A stretch of DNA of 7,186 nucleotides from CAKSHC01 sp045594545 (GTDB taxonomy: Bacteria > Bacillota > Clostridia > Oscillospirales > UMGS1783): assembly GCA_045594545.1 (NCBI GenBank), contig JAZNYQ010000121.1:1-7186 (forward strand), written 5' to 3'. The first letter of the stretch is position 1; each line of letters opens with the position of its first letter. The notes under the pieces were generated by a model. The model saw only the letters and a program-made list of their open reading frames with translations, had not been told where the DNA came from and did not search any database. Below, piece by piece: positions 6,426 to 7,186 of this stretch. Position numbers and translations under genes: made by a program.

Positions 6426-6454
6426 ATTATAGTATAGTTATATGCCTCTGTCAA
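6426..6454 (-). promoter_or_regulatory. Consensus sigma-A promoter of the maturation operon
   Basis: TTGACA (6449-6454) and TATAAT (6426-6431) are both perfect consensus and separated by exactly 17 bp on the minus strand. Transcription should start near 6419. A promoter this strong makes downstream control by the leader terminator reasonable. Confidence 0.92.
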
Positions 6455-6461
6455 TATTAAA

Positions 6462-6688
6462 ATAAGAGCCTGCGTTGATGACGGGAATCCGTGTGCTCTC
6501 GGTTTTGTCGACCGTCTTAGGTAAAGATGTGACGGGAAACGCTGCGCGCTCCGCTTCGCCGACCGCCCTTGGCGGTGCCCGGCTCAGCGTTCGGGCTCGC
6601 GACACGGCAATCGAATCGCCTTGCGCTTCGATTGCCTCAACGAACGACGGATCTTCGATCCGTGTTCGCTTCCCTTACATAGTAACAC
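6462..6688. other. GC-rich, hairpin-rich spacer without a supported gene
   Basis: This is the stretch between the operon promoter and the tRNA terminator. No open frame has a credible start or protein-like content. Several dyads are visible: 6538-6544 with 6585-6591 (7 bp) enclosing 6562-6567 with 6571-6576 (6 bp, 3-nt loop); 6606-6615 with 6627-6636 (10 bp); and 6641-6668, a 12-bp stem with one bulged base and a TTC loop. The nonamer TTCCCGTCA (minus strand) occurs at 6479-6487 and 6530-6538, and again within the tRNA at 6734-6742. It may be a decayed repeat or an unknown structured RNA. Confidence 0.45.
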
Positions 6689-6717
6689 AAAAAAAAGAAC
6701 ATCCGTATGGATGTCCT
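6689..6717 (-). terminator. Intrinsic terminator of the tRNA-Thr gene
   Basis: An 8-bp hairpin (6697-6704 with 6709-6716, 4-nt loop, one G-U pair on the minus strand) is followed by eight Ts on the minus strand (6689-6696). It starts 8 bases after the encoded CCA. A plus-strand TTTTT run makes it bidirectional. Confidence 0.85.
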
Positions 6718-6724
6718 TTTTCTG

Positions 6725-6799
6725 TGGAGCTGGTGACGGGAATCGAACCTGCAACCTGCTCATTACGAATGAGCTGCTCTGCCATTGAGCCACACCAGC
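6725..6799 (-). tRNA. tRNA-Thr, anticodon CGT, CCA encoded
   Basis: The 75-nt cloverleaf reads on the minus strand. The acceptor arm GCTGGTG/CACCAGC pairs fully (7 bp). The D arm is GCTC/GAGC with a 7-nt loop containing GG. The anticodon arm is GCTCA/TGAGC with loop TTCGTAA, so the anticodon is CGT and decodes ACG threonine. The variable loop is 5 nt and the T loop is TTCGATT. The discriminator is T and CCA is encoded (6725-6727). The T stem GCAGG/CCCGT has a G-U pair at 49-65 and an A-C mismatch at 51-63, which is unusual. The gene has its own promoter and terminator and stands alone. Confidence 0.95.
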
Positions 6800-6814
6800 A
6801 TCAAATGCTTATTT

Positions 6815-6843
6815 ATTTTAACAAAAAACCGATTGCAGGTCAA
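6815..6843 (-). promoter_or_regulatory. Promoter of tRNA-Thr
   Basis: TTGACC (6838-6843), a 17-bp spacer and TAAAAT (6815-6820) with an upstream TG form a good promoter on the minus strand. Transcription would start near 6808, about 8 nt before the mature tRNA. Its -35 shares position 6838 with the -35 of the divergent plus-strand promoter. Confidence 0.75.
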
Positions 6844-6861
6844 CACTTTTTGTGATATTAT
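6833..6861 (+). promoter_or_regulatory. Putative promoter of the HMA protein gene
   Basis: TTGCAG (6833-6838), a 17-bp spacer and TATTAT (6856-6861) with TGA just before it give an extended -10 promoter. The start would be near 6868. The leader then carries AAGGAGG (6889-6895), eight bases before the ATG. An alternative TTGTGA (6850-6855) with TATATT is also possible. Confidence 0.55.
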
Positions 6862-6903
6862 TTTTATATAAGCTATATTTTATTTTACAAGGAGGATAAT
6901 TAA

Positions 6904-7107
6904 ATGAATATTGTACTGAATGTAAAGGGAATGTCCTGCCCTCGTTGCTCTTCTCGCCTCAAAGGTGTGCTGGAGGAAATGAATGGCGTTACCTCCGCTG
7001 TGGTGGATCACGCCGCCGGAACGGCCGCCGTTGACTATGATGACACCGTCGTTACCGTAGCCGACCTCAAGGGCGCGGTGGAAGATGCCGGATTTGATTG
7101 CGAATAA
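6904..7107 (+). CDS. Heavy-metal-associated (HMA) domain protein, CopZ-like
   Basis: This 67-residue protein is a single HMA domain, the usual size for CopZ-type copper chaperones. These bind Cu(I) or similar soft metals and pass them to a P-type ATPase or a CsoR/CopY regulator in the cytosol. The metal site is GMSC12-PR-C15 (GMxCxxC) in the first loop, followed by the expected beta-alpha-beta pattern (MNGVTSAVVD, AAVDYDD, VADLKGAVEDAGFDCE). A third cysteine, C66, sits next to the C-terminus, where family members usually have a non-cysteine residue. The ATG at 6904 is set by AAGGAGG eight bases upstream. It is monocistronic, with its own promoter and terminator; no metal ATPase or repressor is in the window, so the metal is inferred only. 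Confidence 0.9.
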   Translation: MNIVLNVKGMSCPRCSSRLKGVLEEMNGVTSAVVDHAAGTAAVDYDDTVVTVADLKGAVEDAGFDCE

Positions 7108-7144
7108 GAAAAAGGATTGAGCCGATCGGCTCAATCCTTTTTTA
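7108..7144. terminator. Palindromic bidirectional terminator between convergent genes
   Basis: A perfect palindrome centred at 7125/7126 (GGATTGAGCC, GATC loop, GGCTCAATCC, extended by A/T pairs) is flanked by A-rich sequence on the left and T-rich on the right. It therefore terminates the HMA gene on the plus strand and the mutS2-like gene on the minus strand. The latter's stop codon (7142-7144) overlaps the plus-strand T tract. Confidence 0.92.
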
Positions 7145-7186
7145 TCGTTTCAATTCTACGATGGTAACGCCCGAATCCCCTTCGCC
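7142..7186 (-). CDS. C-terminal end of a probable MutS2 (Smr-domain endonuclease) gene (partial)
   Basis: Read on the minus strand, the last 45 bases give GEGDSGVTIVELKR and a TAA stop at 7142-7144. GEGGxGVTxVxLK is the typical end of the Smr nuclease domain of MutS2, which in Firmicutes acts on branched DNA and collided ribosomes. Only 14 residues are visible, so this rests on tail similarity; another Smr-domain protein is possible. Confidence 0.6.
   Translation of the reverse strand, partial: GEGDSGVTIVELKR

Noticed and set aside
6475..6855. Short frames across the tRNA, giving VTGIEPATCSLR on the plus strand and MAQWQSSS on the minus strand
   Set aside because: These are well-known false proteins translated from tRNA genes.

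Overview
The window looks like chromosomal DNA from an anaerobic, low-to-mid GC Firmicute of class Clostridia, plausibly a gut Oscillospiraceae-type lineage. The evidence is a complete [FeFe]-hydrogenase maturation operon, AGGAGG-type ribosome binding sites before most genes, a DegV protein, a membrane-anchored XRE regulator, a MutS2 end, and hairpin-rich intergenic repeats of a kind common in such genomes. The organism assignment is inference; no rRNA or marker gene is present.

Layout, left to right. (1) Positions 1-123 hold the 3' end of a plus-strand gene, probably an Mrp/NBP35-type P-loop ATPase. (2) Positions 126-507 hold a non-coding element with imperfect terminal inverted repeats enclosing an array of mini-hairpins. 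(3) A minus-strand degV-family gene (510-1361) is divergent from (4) a plus-strand HTH gene with four predicted membrane segments (1569-2186); the region between them contains a large dyad. (5) A bidirectional terminator (2191-2224) and a small inverted-repeat element (2244-2406) follow. (6) A minus-strand operon reads TM1266-like regulator, hydE, hydG, hydF (6318 down to 2401), tightly packed with a 4-nt overlap and gaps of 3 and 10 nt. It is led by a perfect consensus promoter and a leader of about 100 nt with a terminator/antiterminator architecture. (7) A GC-rich hairpin-rich spacer is followed by a minus-strand tRNA-Thr(CGT) with its own promoter and terminator. (8) A small plus-strand heavy-metal-associated (CopZ-like) protein ends in a perfect palindromic terminator. 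(9) The last 45 bases are the 3' end of a minus-strand gene resembling the MutS2 C-terminus.

The functional core is the maturation operon. HydG (tyrosine lyase) makes the Fe(CO)2(CN) synthon, HydE processes it, and HydF (GTPase scaffold) carries the 2Fe precursor to apo-HydA. The hydrogenase structural genes are not in the window. The most interesting undescribed signal is the operon leader. A Rho-independent terminator sits directly before the first ribosome binding site, and an upstream 8-nt segment is exactly complementary to the terminator's 5' arm plus loop, as in riboswitches and other attenuators. I do not recognise it as a known RNA class.
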